Notes under the pieces: generated by a model
Databases searched by the model: none
Told to the model about the DNA's origin: nothing
What the model saw: the letters and a program-made list of their open reading frames with translations, nothing else
Shown: positions 35,702-44,865 of the stretch, in pieces
How positions within the stretch are numbered: the first letter of the stretch is position 1
Layout: each line of letters starts with the position of its first letter
Program-made: the position numbers and the translations under genes
Assembly: GCF_019343455.1 (NCBI RefSeq)
Contig: NZ_CP049362.1
Coordinates: forward strand, 744,001-808,000
Length of the DNA: 64,000 bases
Direction: 5' to 3'
Origin: Alcaligenes ammonioxydans
GTDB lineage: Bacteria; Pseudomonadota; Gammaproteobacteria; Burkholderiales; Burkholderiaceae_B

Positions 35702-36517
35702 TTACTTTCCTCCGAACAGGCGCTTGAACAGACCTGGCTTTTCGTAATCCACAAAACGCAACGGTTTCTCTTCACCCAGGTAACGATCTACGATGTCCTG
35801 ATAGGCTTGGGACACATCACTTTCCTTGATATGGATAACAGGTACTCCTTGGTTGGACGCTTGCAGTACGGTTTCCGATTCCGGGGTCACGCCAATCAGT
35901 TTGATACGCAAGATATCTTCGACGTCTTGCAGGGACAGCATTTCACCATCCGAGACACGTTTGGGGCTGTAGCGGGTCAACAGCAAGTATTCTTTGATCG
36001 GTTCTTTGCCTTGCTCACCACGTCGCGATTTGGCCGCCAAAATCCCCAGAATGCGATCCGAGTCGCGCACCGAGGATACTTCCGGGTTGGTCACTACCAG
36101 GGCATCGTCCGCAAAATAGGAGGCCATCAGTGCGCCGGTTTCGATACCGGCAGGCGAGTCGCAGACAATGTATTCAAAACCCATGCCCTTGAGCTCTTCG
36201 AGCACCTTTTCCACGCCTTCGCGGGTCAGTGCATCTTTGTCGCGTGTCTGGGAAGCGGGCAGGATGAACAGATTTTCCAGCTGCTTGTCACGGATCAAGG
36301 CCTGGTTCAATGTGGCTTCGCCCTGGATCACATTGACGAAGTCGTACACCACGCGTCGTTCGCAACCCATGATCAGATCCAGGTTGCGCAAGCCGACGTC
36401 AAAGTCGATGACCACGGTCTTGTGACCGCGCATCGCAAGACCAGATGCAAAACTGGCACTGGTGGTGGTTTTACCCACGCCGCCCTTGCCGGAGGTCACT
36501 ACAACTATACGCGCCAT
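35702..36517 (-). CDS. minD: Septum site-determining ATPase MinD
   Basis: A 271-residue membrane-associated ParA-like ATPase that recruits MinC and is displaced by MinE. The deviant Walker A is [12 protein letters not shown] at residues 10-21, followed by [14 protein letters not shown] and SPAGIE. A C-terminal amphipathic helix ([10 protein letters not shown]) forms the membrane-targeting sequence. Unlike the usual contiguous minCDE layout, minC lies 326 bp upstream and is separated by a terminator, so minDE must have its own promoter in that gap. Confidence 0.96.
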   Translation of the reverse strand: MARIVVVTSGKGGVGKTTTSASFASGLAMRGHKTVVIDFDVGLRNLDLIMGCERRVVYDFVNVIQGEATLNQALIRDKQLENLFILPASQTRDKDALTREGVEKVLEELKGMGFEYIVCDSPAGIETGALMASYFADDALVVTNPEVSSVRDSDRILGILAAKSRRGEQGKEPIKEYLLLTRYSPKRVSDGEMLSLQDVEDILRIKLIGVTPESETVLQASNQGVPVIHIKESDVSQAYQDIVDRYLGEEKPLRFVDYEKPGLFKRLFGGK

Positions 36518-36808
36518 GACAATCGGATTCCTTTGTTTTTCAAGTCACATAATCGTAAAGCATAACGGGCCTGATGTTGACATCCGTTGTGCCGCTTAGC
36601 CTACTGCTTAGAAACAAAACATATCAATTGCTTTGTTCGGTGTCAGCTTACACGTTTGTTTTCACGCTTGCTTGCCTGCCCGTATCTATTTGTCGGGGTT
36701 CAGCTCAGCCAGGCAAAAAGCAGCTTGCCCGGTACGGTCACAACCTGACCGGGTAGGGGCGGGTGGGAACAATTCCACCAGGCAGCGCTGCGTGTGTATT
36801 GCTCTTTA
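36518..36808 (-). promoter_or_regulatory. minC-minD gap, expected promoter region of minDE
   Basis: A 290-bp, relatively AT-rich stretch without a gene. On the minus strand a candidate promoter has TTGATA and TAGGCT 18 bp apart, at about 36622-36593. The boxes are imperfect, so the exact start is unsure. Confidence 0.4.
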
Positions 36809-36835
36809 TAAAAAGCGCCGGCAAAAGCCGGCGCC
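36809..36835 (-). terminator. Terminator after minC
   Basis: A perfect 8-bp GC-rich stem (36815-36822 with 36827-36834, loop of four) is followed on the minus strand by TTTTT. It lies 9 bp past the minC stop and cuts minC off from minDE. Confidence 0.9.
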
Positions 36836-36843
36836 TGTTACTG

Positions 36844-37614
36844 CTAGGAGCTCAGGGGATCAAACCTGAGCGTGTCTTCTTCCAGTGTCACCATGACCGG
36901 CTTGTTGCGCAGTTGCGCGTCCAGCCGGGTCTCGATGATGCGGTACACACCGGCAATCGCAATCAGCTCCGGGTCCAGTTCGGTCGTGAAGATGCGTGCC
37001 TTGCTGTCACCCCGGGCGCCTGCCATGGCTTTACCACGCAGTGGACCATACACATGAATATTGCCATCGGCCACGACTTCGGCCCCCTGGCTAACCGCAC
37101 CAATGACGATCAGGTCTGTGTGACGGGCGTAAATCCGTTGACCGGAACGTAACTGGCGGTGGATGGTCAGGGCTGCCGGGGCAATAGCCGGCGGTGGCGG
37201 GGCGGCCGCTGCAGGAGCTTCCTGCGTCGTTGTTTGCGAGAGCACCGGAACTTCCTTGTCCGGGGCCGCCTGTGTTTGTGGGCGCGCCGGAGGATTGGAC
37301 AGTTCCACCTGGGGCAGACCGCTGTCGATGGCGTTGTCTGCGTGATCGGCATGCGCAATGACGCCTACCGGGTGCAGCTTGTGCTGGCGCAGCGCCTCGA
37401 TCAGGGCTGACCAGTCCACAGGCGCATCGATGCCGCTGGCATCAATCACCACCGGTTCGTCCTCGAAAAAGGAGCCGGCATCTTTCATGCGTTGCGCCAA
37501 GGCGGCTAGCTGCTCGGCCGTGTCGGCCGAACGCAACACCACCCGTACGGCATACAAGGTGGCACTTTTGAAATCCAGGGCCTGAGGCCCTTTGGCATAC
37601 GTCTGATCGTTCAC
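36844..37614 (-). CDS. minC: Septum site-determining inhibitor MinC
   Basis: Blocks FtsZ assembly away from midcell when bound to MinD. The 256-residue protein has an N-terminal FtsZ-interacting domain (residues 1-105), a Pro- and Ala-rich linker (about 110-150, with [10 protein letters not shown]), and a C-terminal beta-helix domain with [33 protein letters not shown] and a MinD-binding face. It begins with GTG at 37614, AAGG about 9 nt upstream, and only 10 bp after glnS, so it is probably transcribed from the glnS promoter. A strong terminator separates it from minDE. Confidence 0.94.
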   Translation of the reverse strand: MNDQTYAKGPQALDFKSATLYAVRVVLRSADTAEQLAALAQRMKDAGSFFEDEPVVIDASGIDAPVDWSALIEALRQHKLHPVGVIAHADHADNAIDSGLPQVELSNPPARPQTQAAPDKEVPVLSQTTTQEAPAAAAPPPPAIAPAALTIHRQLRSGQRIYARHTDLIVIGAVSQGAEVVADGNIHVYGPLRGKAMAGARGDSKARIFTTELDPELIAIAGVYRIIETRLDAQLRNKPVMVTLEEDTLRFDPLSS

Positions 37615-37624
37615 GTCAATAGCC

Positions 37625-39382
37625 TTAGACCCAGGTGTCTTTCAGAGTCGTGGTGCGGTTAAGAACGGGTTTTTCGGCCGTGGAGTCGACACGATCCGCC
37701 ACAAAATAGCCCAGGCGTTCAAACTGCCAGCGGGCGTCGGGCGTTGCCCGGGTACCTGGCTCCAGCCAGCCCTGAATCACGCGCAGCGAGTTGGGGTTGA
37801 TGTGCTCCAGAAAGTCCTGGTCGGCCGCATCGGGCTGAGGATGGGCAAAGAGGCGGTCATAGAGACGAATCTCGGCGGCCACCGCATGTTCGGCACTGAT
37901 CCAGGTGATATTGCCCTTGACCTTGACCGAGTCTGCGCCAGGGGTGCCACTTTTGGTGTCAGGCAGGTATTCCGCCAGCACCTGGGTGACATTGCCTTGC
38001 TCGTCCTTGACGCAGCCGGTACAGCGCACGACGTAGCCGTATTTCAGACGCACGGTATTGCCGGGGAACAGGCGGAAGTACTTTTTGGGCGGCTCTTCCT
38101 TGAAGTCCTCGCGCTCGATGTACAGGCGACCCGAAAAGGGGAACTCGCGCTGTCCGGCTTGCGGATTGTGCGGATTGCGCGGTGCATGGCACAGCTCGGT
38201 TTGCCCTTCCGGGTAGTTCGTAATGATCAGTTCGATCGGGTCCAGGATCGCCACGCTGCGATCGGCCACCGGGTCCAGATCATCGCGCAGTGCTTGCTCG
38301 AGCAGACTGTAATCCACATGCTGGGCGGCTTTGGATACGCCCAGGCGGTCCGTAAACAGACGGATGGCTCCGGGACTGTAGCCGCGGCGACGCAAGCCGG
38401 CCAAGGTAGGCATGCGGGGGTCGTCCCAGCCTGAAACATGGTTTTCCTGAACCAACTGACGCAGTTTGCGCTTGCTGGTGACCACATAGGACAGGTTCAG
38501 CCGCGAGAACTCGTACTGCTTGGGCAGGGGTTCGGACAACTGGCCCAGCTCGACCAGCCGCTCCAGAATCCAGTTGTAGAACGGACGCTGGTCTTCAAAT
38601 TCCAGAGTGCACAAACTGTGCGTGATTCGCTCGAGCGCATCTTCCACGGGGTGAGCCCAGCTGTACATCGGGTAAATGCACCACTTGTTGCCCGTGCGAT
38701 GGTGTTCGGCGTGGCGGATGCGGTACATGACCGGGTCACGCATATTGATATTGGGCGAGCCCATGTCAATCTTGGCACGCAAGGCCATGCTGCCATCGGG
38801 ATGCTTGCCCTCGCGCATCTCGCGCAAGAGCCGGATGGATTCCTCGGCGGGGCGGTCGCGCCAGCGCGAGTTCACTCCCTTTTCGGTCAAGGTGCCCCGG
38901 TTGGCACGCATTTCCTCGGCGCTTTGCTCGTCCACGTAGGCATAGCCGGCGTTGACCAGTGCCTCGGCGAATTGGTACATGTAATCAAAGTAGTCGCTGG
39001 CAAAGTACAGGTTCTCTTCGTTTTTGAAGGTCCAGTCAAAGCCCAGCCATTTGACCATGTCGATAATGGCGTCCACGTACTCCTGTTCTTCTTTTTCGGG
39101 GTTGGTGTCGTCAAAACGCAGGTGGCAGGCCCCCTGGTAGTCGCTGGCCAGTCCGAAGTTCAAACAGATGCTTTTGGCATGCCCAATGTGCAAATAGCCG
39201 TTGGGTTCGGGGGGGAAGCGCGTACGAATGCGCGCGGCATCGACAGCGGCCCCTTCCTGGGTGCTGGCCGGGCCCGGCTGGCCGGCCCAGGATTTTTGTG
39301 CGTAACGGCCAGCGCTCAGATCCTGGTCGATGATCGTGCGCAGAAAATTGGAGACGGGAGCGGGAGTGGTGTCAGAGGTCAT
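37625..39382 (-). CDS. glnS: Glutaminyl-tRNA synthetase
   Basis: Attaches glutamine to tRNA-Gln. The 585-residue class I synthetase has the HIGH-type motif [16 protein letters not shown] at about residue 55, the KMSKS-type VTSKRKL near 295, [17 protein letters not shown] and the C-terminal beta-barrel anticodon-binding domains. The presence of GlnRS is common in beta-proteobacteria. The ATG at 39382 ([12 protein letters not shown]) is preferred; the frame is open to 39430. minC follows after 10 bp. It is divergent from the cytochrome bd-like genes. Confidence 0.96.
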   Translation of the reverse strand: MTSDTTPAPVSNFLRTIIDQDLSAGRYAQKSWAGQPGPASTQEGAAVDAARIRTRFPPEPNGYLHIGHAKSICLNFGLASDYQGACHLRFDDTNPEKEEQEYVDAIIDMVKWLGFDWTFKNEENLYFASDYFDYMYQFAEALVNAGYAYVDEQSAEEMRANRGTLTEKGVNSRWRDRPAEESIRLLREMREGKHPDGSMALRAKIDMGSPNINMRDPVMYRIRHAEHHRTGNKWCIYPMYSWAHPVEDALERITHSLCTLEFEDQRPFYNWILERLVELGQLSEPLPKQYEFSRLNLSYVVTSKRKLRQLVQENHVSGWDDPRMPTLAGLRRRGYSPGAIRLFTDRLGVSKAAQHVDYSLLEQALRDDLDPVADRSVAILDPIELIITNYPEGQTELCHAPRNPHNPQAGQREFPFSGRLYIEREDFKEEPPKKYFRLFPGNTVRLKYGYVVRCTGCVKDEQGNVTQVLAEYLPDTKSGTPGADSVKVKGNITWISAEHAVAAEIRLYDRLFAHPQPDAADQDFLEHINPNSLRVIQGWLEPGTRATPDARWQFERLGYFVADRVDSTAEKPVLNRTTTLKDTWV

Positions 39383-39530
39383 ACACGTTTGAAATAAAGA
39401 AGCCGACGGACTAATCGGCCATTTTGCCACGTTCTTGTTTTAGAGGGGTATTTGCCCTGAGAATTGCGGCAATAACTTAGGGTAGTATGGTGGCGTTTGC
39501 AGGCCAATTCACCCTACACTAGCGCTCATT

Positions 39531-40871
39531 ATGACGCACTCCGCCCTTTCCTTGTCCCACGCCCAGTTCTTCCTCAGCCTGGGATTCATGCTGCTGTTTC
39601 TGGCCCTGGAGCTGGGATTGGCCTGGGTGCTGCTGTATTTCAAGCTTAGAACCTTTGGCAGTAAGGCAAGCGCCTGGATGGGAGCCTACCGGTTCTGGGT
39701 GCGTCTGTTTGCACTGGCGTTTATTTTAAGCTTTGCCGCCTCCATGCCCGTGCTGATTCAGTTCGGCAGTGTCTGGCCGGGGCTGATGGAACAGGTAGGC
39801 GATGTGATTGGCCCGATGCTGGCCGCTTCCATGCTGTCCCTGTTTATCTTCAAATCCTGCTTTCTGGGCGTGATGCTGTTTGCGCAGCGCATGCTCTCCA
39901 ATCTGGTTCACACGCTGGTTGTGCTGATGGTGGCGTTGGGCGTCACAGTGACGGCGTTCTGGCTGCTGGCGATCGTGGCGTGGATGCAGGTGCCCACGGG
40001 GGTGGACGTGATCGACGGTCATTACGTGGTGATGGATTGGCTTGATGTGCTCAGCACGCCTGCCTTGCCCTGGTACGCCGGTCTCTTGCTGGCAGGCAGC
40101 TTGCTGACGGTTGCCTTTTTCATGCTGGGTGTGACTTGTGCCCAGACCATGCAAAAGCCGGTCACTGACCAGGAACGTCTGGCATTTCGCAGCGCCCTGT
40201 TTTTAGGCGTGGCGGCCTGGCTTGGGCTGTTGTGTTCTGTGGTGGGCAATGGATTCATGACGGCTCAGTATCAGCCTGCCAAAGCGGCGGCGGCGGCCGC
40301 ATATTGGGAAAGTGGTTCGCAGCCGGACCTGATTTTGATCGCGGCGCCTTCAGCCATGCAGGACAGCGTACTGGGCGTACTGCGCTGGACTCATGCCGGC
40401 GGGCGCTGGCTGGGACGCAATGACAGCGGTATTTTGATGGGGCTGGATCAGTTTTCCGAGGCCATGCCGCCGGTCACCTTGACATTCTGGTCCTTTCGTT
40501 TGGCTGTGCTGGCAGGAGCCCTGATGCTGGGGGTATTGCTGTGGGTCTTGCTGCGTACTCGGCGCTATGAGCTGGACCCGCACTCGCTGTCTTATCGAGA
40601 GCGTCAGGTGATGGTGGTCTCGTCGGTACTGGGCTGGGTCATGTTGCTCGCCGGCGCTGCTTACCTTTTGCTCGGTTTCCTTCCCTATCTGGTGGGCACG
40701 GATATTCAGGCGGTGCAGGTGCAGAGCAGTGAAAATGTTCTGACGGTAGCCCTGGGCTTACTGGCGTATGGCGCGGTCTACATCCTGTGCATGATTGGGT
40801 TTTTCCAGAAGTTGCGACATGCCGTTCGGTTTGGCGTGGTGCCGATTGCACGTCATCGGGGGCGGGCATGA
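39531..40871 (+). CDS. Cytochrome bd oxidase subunit I-like protein lacking the haem ligands
   Basis: A 446-residue, multi-helix membrane protein that aligns without gaps over about 100 residues to E. coli CydA (for example FGSVWPGLMEQVGDVIG and LVHTLVVLMVALGVTVTAFW). Yet, by that alignment, the axial ligands are gone: His19 is Met20, His186 is Leu at about 185, and Met393 is Ala325 in the conserved FWSFRLAV. Glu99 and Glu107 are Ser100 and Lys108, and the GRQPW motif is absent. Lys252 (QPAK) is kept but Glu257 is Ala. The protein thus probably binds no b558, b595 or d haem and is not an ordinary oxygen reductase. It overlaps the subunit II-like gene by 4 bp. The E. coli sequence is recalled, not searched. 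Confidence 0.82.
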   Translation: MTHSALSLSHAQFFLSLGFMLLFLALELGLAWVLLYFKLRTFGSKASAWMGAYRFWVRLFALAFILSFAASMPVLIQFGSVWPGLMEQVGDVIGPMLAASMLSLFIFKSCFLGVMLFAQRMLSNLVHTLVVLMVALGVTVTAFWLLAIVAWMQVPTGVDVIDGHYVVMDWLDVLSTPALPWYAGLLLAGSLLTVAFFMLGVTCAQTMQKPVTDQERLAFRSALFLGVAAWLGLLCSVVGNGFMTAQYQPAKAAAAAAYWESGSQPDLILIAAPSAMQDSVLGVLRWTHAGGRWLGRNDSGILMGLDQFSEAMPPVTLTFWSFRLAVLAGALMLGVLLWVLLRTRRYELDPHSLSYRERQVMVVSSVLGWVMLLAGAAYLLLGFLPYLVGTDIQAVQVQSSENVLTVALGLLAYGAVYILCMIGFFQKLRHAVRFGVVPIARHRGRA

Positions 40872-41917
40872 TTGATTCCTTTGCAAATGCGCTGGGGCTA
40901 GGGGCGCATGACCCTGCGTTCTGGATGCCGCTGGCGTTTTTAGCCCTGTTCTTTTTGATCATCGTAGCCGGTACGGTTCTGGATGGGTTCGATATCGGGG
41001 TGGGGTGCCTGTCCTTGCTGGCACCGGACTCCTTGCGTCCCCGCATGCTGTCTTTGCTCAGCCCTTGGCGCGATGCGAACGAGTTTTGGTTGTTTCTGGG
41101 TCTGGGCCTGTTTGTCTGTGCCTTCCCCAAAGCCTGGGGAGCGGTAATGGGCGGATTGTATGGACCGCTGTGTGCTCTGGGCGTGGGCGTATTTGCCCGC
41201 TCCGTGTCTTTCGAGTTCCGGCTGCGCGCCCCGGTAGAGCGCCAGTCTCGTTGGCAAATGGGGTTTGCGCTGGGCTCTTGGCTGACAGCTTTTTCCCATG
41301 GCGTCCTGCTGGCCCAGGTTGTAGTGGGCTTTCAAAGCGATGCGGGCTACATCTGGTTCTCCGTCTTTATGGGGTTTTGCGCCATTGCCGCCTACTGCCT
41401 GTTGGGGGCGAGCTGGCTGATCATGCGCGAGGCCGGTGAGCTACGCGCGCGTGCCGTGAACTGGGGGCGCCGTTCCGTGCGCTGGTTCGCCGCGGGCGCC
41501 GTCGGAGTGTCCGTGGTGCTGGCCTTTGTGAATGCCGGCGTGCTGCTCAAATGGAGCGATGGCCCATACTGGGGCCTGGTGCTGTTCTTGTGGGCGCTGA
41601 TTCTGAGCTGCTTTGTGTCGATTGAAATGAGCTTGCAGCGCATGATTAACAGCAGCTATCGCACCACTGCCTTGCCTTTCTTGCTGACCTTGTTCGTGAT
41701 GGTCTGCGTCATGGCGGGCCTGGCGTTCAGCTTTTTTCCTTATCTGATCCTGGACGAGATGACCATTTGGGATGCTGCTGCTGGAGTTCCGGCACTGGGT
41801 CTGATCCTGTCGGCCATTGTGATTGCCCTGCCCATTGTGTTGATATTCAACGTGTGGGTGTACTGGCGCATGTTTGGTTTGTCCCGCCCGCCTTTGCCGC
41901 CCAGCTTTAAAGGCTGA
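40868..41917 (+). CDS. Cytochrome bd oxidase subunit II-like protein
   Basis: A 349-residue membrane protein with CydB landmarks: TVLDGFDIGVG near the N-terminus, SPWRDANEFW, FPKAWGAVMGGLYGP, and the C-terminal DEMTIWDA and FNVWVYWRMFG. CydB binds no haem itself but pairs with subunit I and helps bind quinone. The ATG overlaps the preceding stop (ATGA, 40868-40871), implying a stoichiometric complex. It is better conserved than its partner. About eight hydrophobic helices are visible. Its function with a ligand-less subunit I is unknown. Confidence 0.85.
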   Translation: MIDSFANALGLGAHDPAFWMPLAFLALFFLIIVAGTVLDGFDIGVGCLSLLAPDSLRPRMLSLLSPWRDANEFWLFLGLGLFVCAFPKAWGAVMGGLYGPLCALGVGVFARSVSFEFRLRAPVERQSRWQMGFALGSWLTAFSHGVLLAQVVVGFQSDAGYIWFSVFMGFCAIAAYCLLGASWLIMREAGELRARAVNWGRRSVRWFAAGAVGVSVVLAFVNAGVLLKWSDGPYWGLVLFLWALILSCFVSIEMSLQRMINSSYRTTALPFLLTLFVMVCVMAGLAFSFFPYLILDEMTIWDAAAGVPALGLILSAIVIALPIVLIFNVWVYWRMFGLSRPPLPPSFKG

Positions 41918-41925
41918 CCTTTTTT

Positions 41926-43698
41926 ATGATTGCCCATTCTGTACTGTCGATGCGCAAGCGTTTGCAGGGATTCAAGTGGTTGTCCGACATGCCTGCCATG
42001 CTGGCCTGGGCGGTTCTGGCCGGTATTCTGGGAGCCTTGGCCACTTTGGCCTTCCATCAGGGTATGCGCTTCGTTCAGCAAGTGGTTGCCGGACAGCATG
42101 GCGGCATCGTGGCCGTGACCGAAAGTTTGAGCTGGTACATGCGCCTGCTCTTTCCCACGGTGGGTGGCCTTTGTGCAGGCGTGTTGCTGTGGCTGGCCGG
42201 ACGGCTGCCCTCGGGCAGTAATTCGGACTATATGGAAGCAGTAGCCATTGGCGATGGTCGCTTGTCGATCCGGCAGGGTTTGCTGCGCTCCCTGTCCTCC
42301 CTGATGACGGTCGCGTCGGGCGGCTCGATTGGTCGGGAAGGGGCTATGGTGCATTTGGCGTCCTTGTCCGCGTCAGCCATTGGTCGTTTCACCCTGTTCA
42401 GCGAGGCTCGCCTGCGCTTGCTGGTGGCCTGTGGCGCGGCGGCCGGTGTGGCCGCTGCGTACGGTGCGCCGATTGCCGGGGCGGTATTTGTGGCCGAGAT
42501 TGTGCTGGGTACCATGACCATGAGCAGTTTTGGTCCGTTACTGATGGCAGCCGTCAGTGCCCACCTGACCATGCGCATGCTCGGTGGTTATCATGCTCCG
42601 TATGAAATGGTGAATGTGCAGGCAGTGGCAGGCTGGGACATCCTGCCGTTTCTGCTGCTGGGCGTATTGATCGGTCTGGCAGCCCCGGCCTTCCTGAAGC
42701 TGCTGAATCTGTTTCGCACGCTCTTCAAACGGACTGGGCTGGGCTTGCCGCTACGCCTGGCCCTGGGCGGTCTGTTGCTGGGGTTCTTGCTAATAGCCAT
42801 ACCGCGCGTGGCTGGCAACGGTTTCAGCGTTGTCTCCTCCATGCTGCACACCGACTGGGCCTGGTATAGCGTTTTGCTTATCCTGGTGTTCAAGGTGCTG
42901 GCGACGGGGCTGACCGTCGGCTCGGGGGCGGTGGGCGGGGTCTTTACACCCGCCATCTTTGTAGGGGCCGCCTTTGGCACTTTGTTCGGGCAGGTGATCT
43001 TGCTGGTATTGCCCGGTCTGGACTTGCCTTTGTACCTCTTCACCCTGGTGGGAATGGGTGCATTTCTGGGCGCAGCAACCAGTGCCCCGTTCATGGCCAT
43101 TCTGATGCTGTTTGAAATGACGCTGAGCTATCAGTTGGTGCTGCCCTTGATTGTGGCTTGTGTCATGGCCTATTTTGTGTCGCGCGGCGTGGCTGAGGTG
43201 GCCATGTATGAAGTGACGCTGGTGCGCGAACGAGATGCCCTGCTGCGGCACAAACTGCGTCATACGACCCTGGCTGAGCTGGTGCGTCCGGCCGATACCG
43301 TGGTCAGCACCACGACCCAGATGCGTGATGCCTTGCAGATGTTTCTCGATTACCCGGTGCGTTATTTGTACGTGGTCAACGAGGAGCAGGTTTATCAAGG
43401 GGTGATTGCACAGCCTGACCTGACCCGGATGTTGCTGGACGACAACGCTGCGCAGGATCGCGTGGTCGGTGATATTTTGCGTATGGATTTCGTCAAGACG
43501 CTGTACCCGAATATGAGTCTGGACGAGGCTCAGGAGCACTTTGTGAACTTTGCCGGAGAGCGCTTGCCTGTATTGAATGGTGACGGCTCGGGACGGCTGA
43601 TTGGTGTAGTCTATAAATCTGCTGTGCTGGAAAAGTACTCTGCCATCAAACGCTCGCTGGATGCGAGCGGCGAAGTGATGTTGGATGCCCGGCGCTAA
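41926..43698 (+). CDS. clcB: ClcB-type chloride channel family protein with CBS domains
   Basis: A 590-residue CLC-family membrane protein. Channel residues 25-430 carry SDYMEAVAIGDGRL, SIGREGAMVHLA (the gating glutamate is present), AYGAPIAGAVFVAEIVLG and GSGAVGGVFTPAIFVGA. The first selectivity loop is GSNSD instead of GSGIP and the proton-glutamate position of ClcA (second E of FIIEE) is Ile, both as I recall for E. coli ClcB. A C-terminal CBS pair (about residues 445-580) adds a probable nucleotide-sensing domain that E. coli ClcB lacks. It begins 8 bp after the subunit II-like gene, so it is probably in the same transcript. Confidence 0.88.
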   Translation: MIAHSVLSMRKRLQGFKWLSDMPAMLAWAVLAGILGALATLAFHQGMRFVQQVVAGQHGGIVAVTESLSWYMRLLFPTVGGLCAGVLLWLAGRLPSGSNSDYMEAVAIGDGRLSIRQGLLRSLSSLMTVASGGSIGREGAMVHLASLSASAIGRFTLFSEARLRLLVACGAAAGVAAAYGAPIAGAVFVAEIVLGTMTMSSFGPLLMAAVSAHLTMRMLGGYHAPYEMVNVQAVAGWDILPFLLLGVLIGLAAPAFLKLLNLFRTLFKRTGLGLPLRLALGGLLLGFLLIAIPRVAGNGFSVVSSMLHTDWAWYSVLLILVFKVLATGLTVGSGAVGGVFTPAIFVGAAFGTLFGQVILLVLPGLDLPLYLFTLVGMGAFLGAATSAPFMAILMLFEMTLSYQLVLPLIVACVMAYFVSRGVAEVAMYEVTLVRERDALLRHKLRHTTLAELVRPADTVVSTTTQMRDALQMFLDYPVRYLYVVNEEQVYQGVIAQPDLTRMLLDDNAAQDRVVGDILRMDFVKTLYPNMSLDEAQEHFVNFAGERLPVLNGDGSGRLIGVVYKSAVLEKYSAIKRSLDASGEVMLDARR

Positions 43699-43719
43699 AC
43701 TCTTTTTGTGACATTCATC

Positions 43720-44856
43720 ATGCGTATAAAAGCTTGCCAGCGAGGTTTGGCAGGCGGGCTGGTTGTTGGTCTTGCCATGCTGTTCGCTGTTCCATTGGCC
43801 ACGGCGCAAGCTCGTGTCGGGCTGGAAAATCTGTCCGCAACCCGTGTGTACGGGGTGGACGATGCGCCGGCGATTCAGGCTCGGGAGCTTCCGCCCGTGG
43901 AGCCGTTTTTTGATGCCTCCCTATGGCATCGTCAGGGCGACCAGGATCTGCTCAGTCCTGCCTCGTCCATGGATTTTTCTTTTGCCGACTTCAGCCTGAG
44001 CGGCTCCCAGACCGCCAGTCTGGCCCGGTCCATTCAATATAGCCAGCAGTCCTCGCCCATCTGGAGCGCACGCTGGCTAAGCAGTGCGCCGGATCAGGTC
44101 TGGCAGTTTGGCGAGCGCAATTGGCGTTATGTGAATGGAGAGGGCCTGCAGCTGACGCTGGGCAATGATACGGTGACGGCTCCGGACTGGGCGCGACCCG
44201 TGGAGCTGGGTGGTGTCAATATCAGCCAGCAGTTCGAGCAGGGCCCCGCGGGGCCCTGGCGCTACGCGCTGGCGGTCGGTGCGCTGGATATGAGCGGCAA
44301 GCAGGATAATGGCGATCTTGTGTACGGGTCTTCGGCCAGCAGTCTCATGGTCAGTACTGATCTGACCAGCCGAACCAGTCTTGACACCCAAATGGAAAGC
44401 GCGCGAGATTTCGGCCTGACAGGTTTGGGGGCGACCTATCGCTCGCCGGATTTTGGGGTGTGGCAGGCTAGTGTCGCCAAGGCCTCCCATTCGGTAGGGC
44501 AGGGCTGGCGCTATCAAGCGGCCTATGGTTTGGACGTGCTGGGTGATTTGCACCTGCAATGGCAGGGTGAGCGCTACCAGGATAACTTTCTGGATTTGAG
44601 TCGTTATCAAGGCATGAAGGTGGCGGCGGCCAGTAGTCGGCAAATGCTGGGCCTGTCCGTGCCCTTGCGCGGCTGGGGCGAGGTCAAGACCCAGTACGAG
44701 GTACAGCAGGTCGTAGCCGGTGGGGAGAATCGCTACCTTGGGGTCACGCAGCAGTTCTGGTACAGTCCCCACCTTAGGGTGGGTTTGCAGGCCCGCCGTC
44801 ATCTGGAAAGTCGTCAGTCGAACATCGCGCTGCGTTTTTCTATTCCGATTTTTTAA
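43720..44856 (+). CDS. Outer-membrane beta-barrel protein, usher-barrel-like
   Basis: A 378-residue secreted protein: a signal peptide (hydrophobic GLVVGLAMLFAVPLATAQA) then alternating amphipathic strands, many of the short type found in fimbrial usher barrels, ending in RQSNIALRFSIPIF. The C-terminal aromatic is the usual barrel-assembly signal. Unlike a real usher (over 800 residues) it has no plug or C-terminal domains and no chaperone or pilin neighbours. I do not recognise the family. It sits 21 bp after the clcB-like gene and 9 bp before recQ, as if the last member of the membrane set. The start is ATG at 43720; a GTG 12 nt earlier is possible. Confidence 0.7.
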   Translation: MRIKACQRGLAGGLVVGLAMLFAVPLATAQARVGLENLSATRVYGVDDAPAIQARELPPVEPFFDASLWHRQGDQDLLSPASSMDFSFADFSLSGSQTASLARSIQYSQQSSPIWSARWLSSAPDQVWQFGERNWRYVNGEGLQLTLGNDTVTAPDWARPVELGGVNISQQFEQGPAGPWRYALAVGALDMSGKQDNGDLVYGSSASSLMVSTDLTSRTSLDTQMESARDFGLTGLGATYRSPDFGVWQASVAKASHSVGQGWRYQAAYGLDVLGDLHLQWQGERYQDNFLDLSRYQGMKVAAASSRQMLGLSVPLRGWGEVKTQYEVQQVVAGGENRYLGVTQQFWYSPHLRVGLQARRHLESRQSNIALRFSIPIF

Positions 44857-44865
44857 GCAGGCGGC

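Noticed and set aside
42300..42520. Loss of the ClcA-type proton glutamate as a novelty in the CLC protein
   Set aside because: E. coli ClcB, as recalled, has the same substitution, so it is normal for this subfamily.
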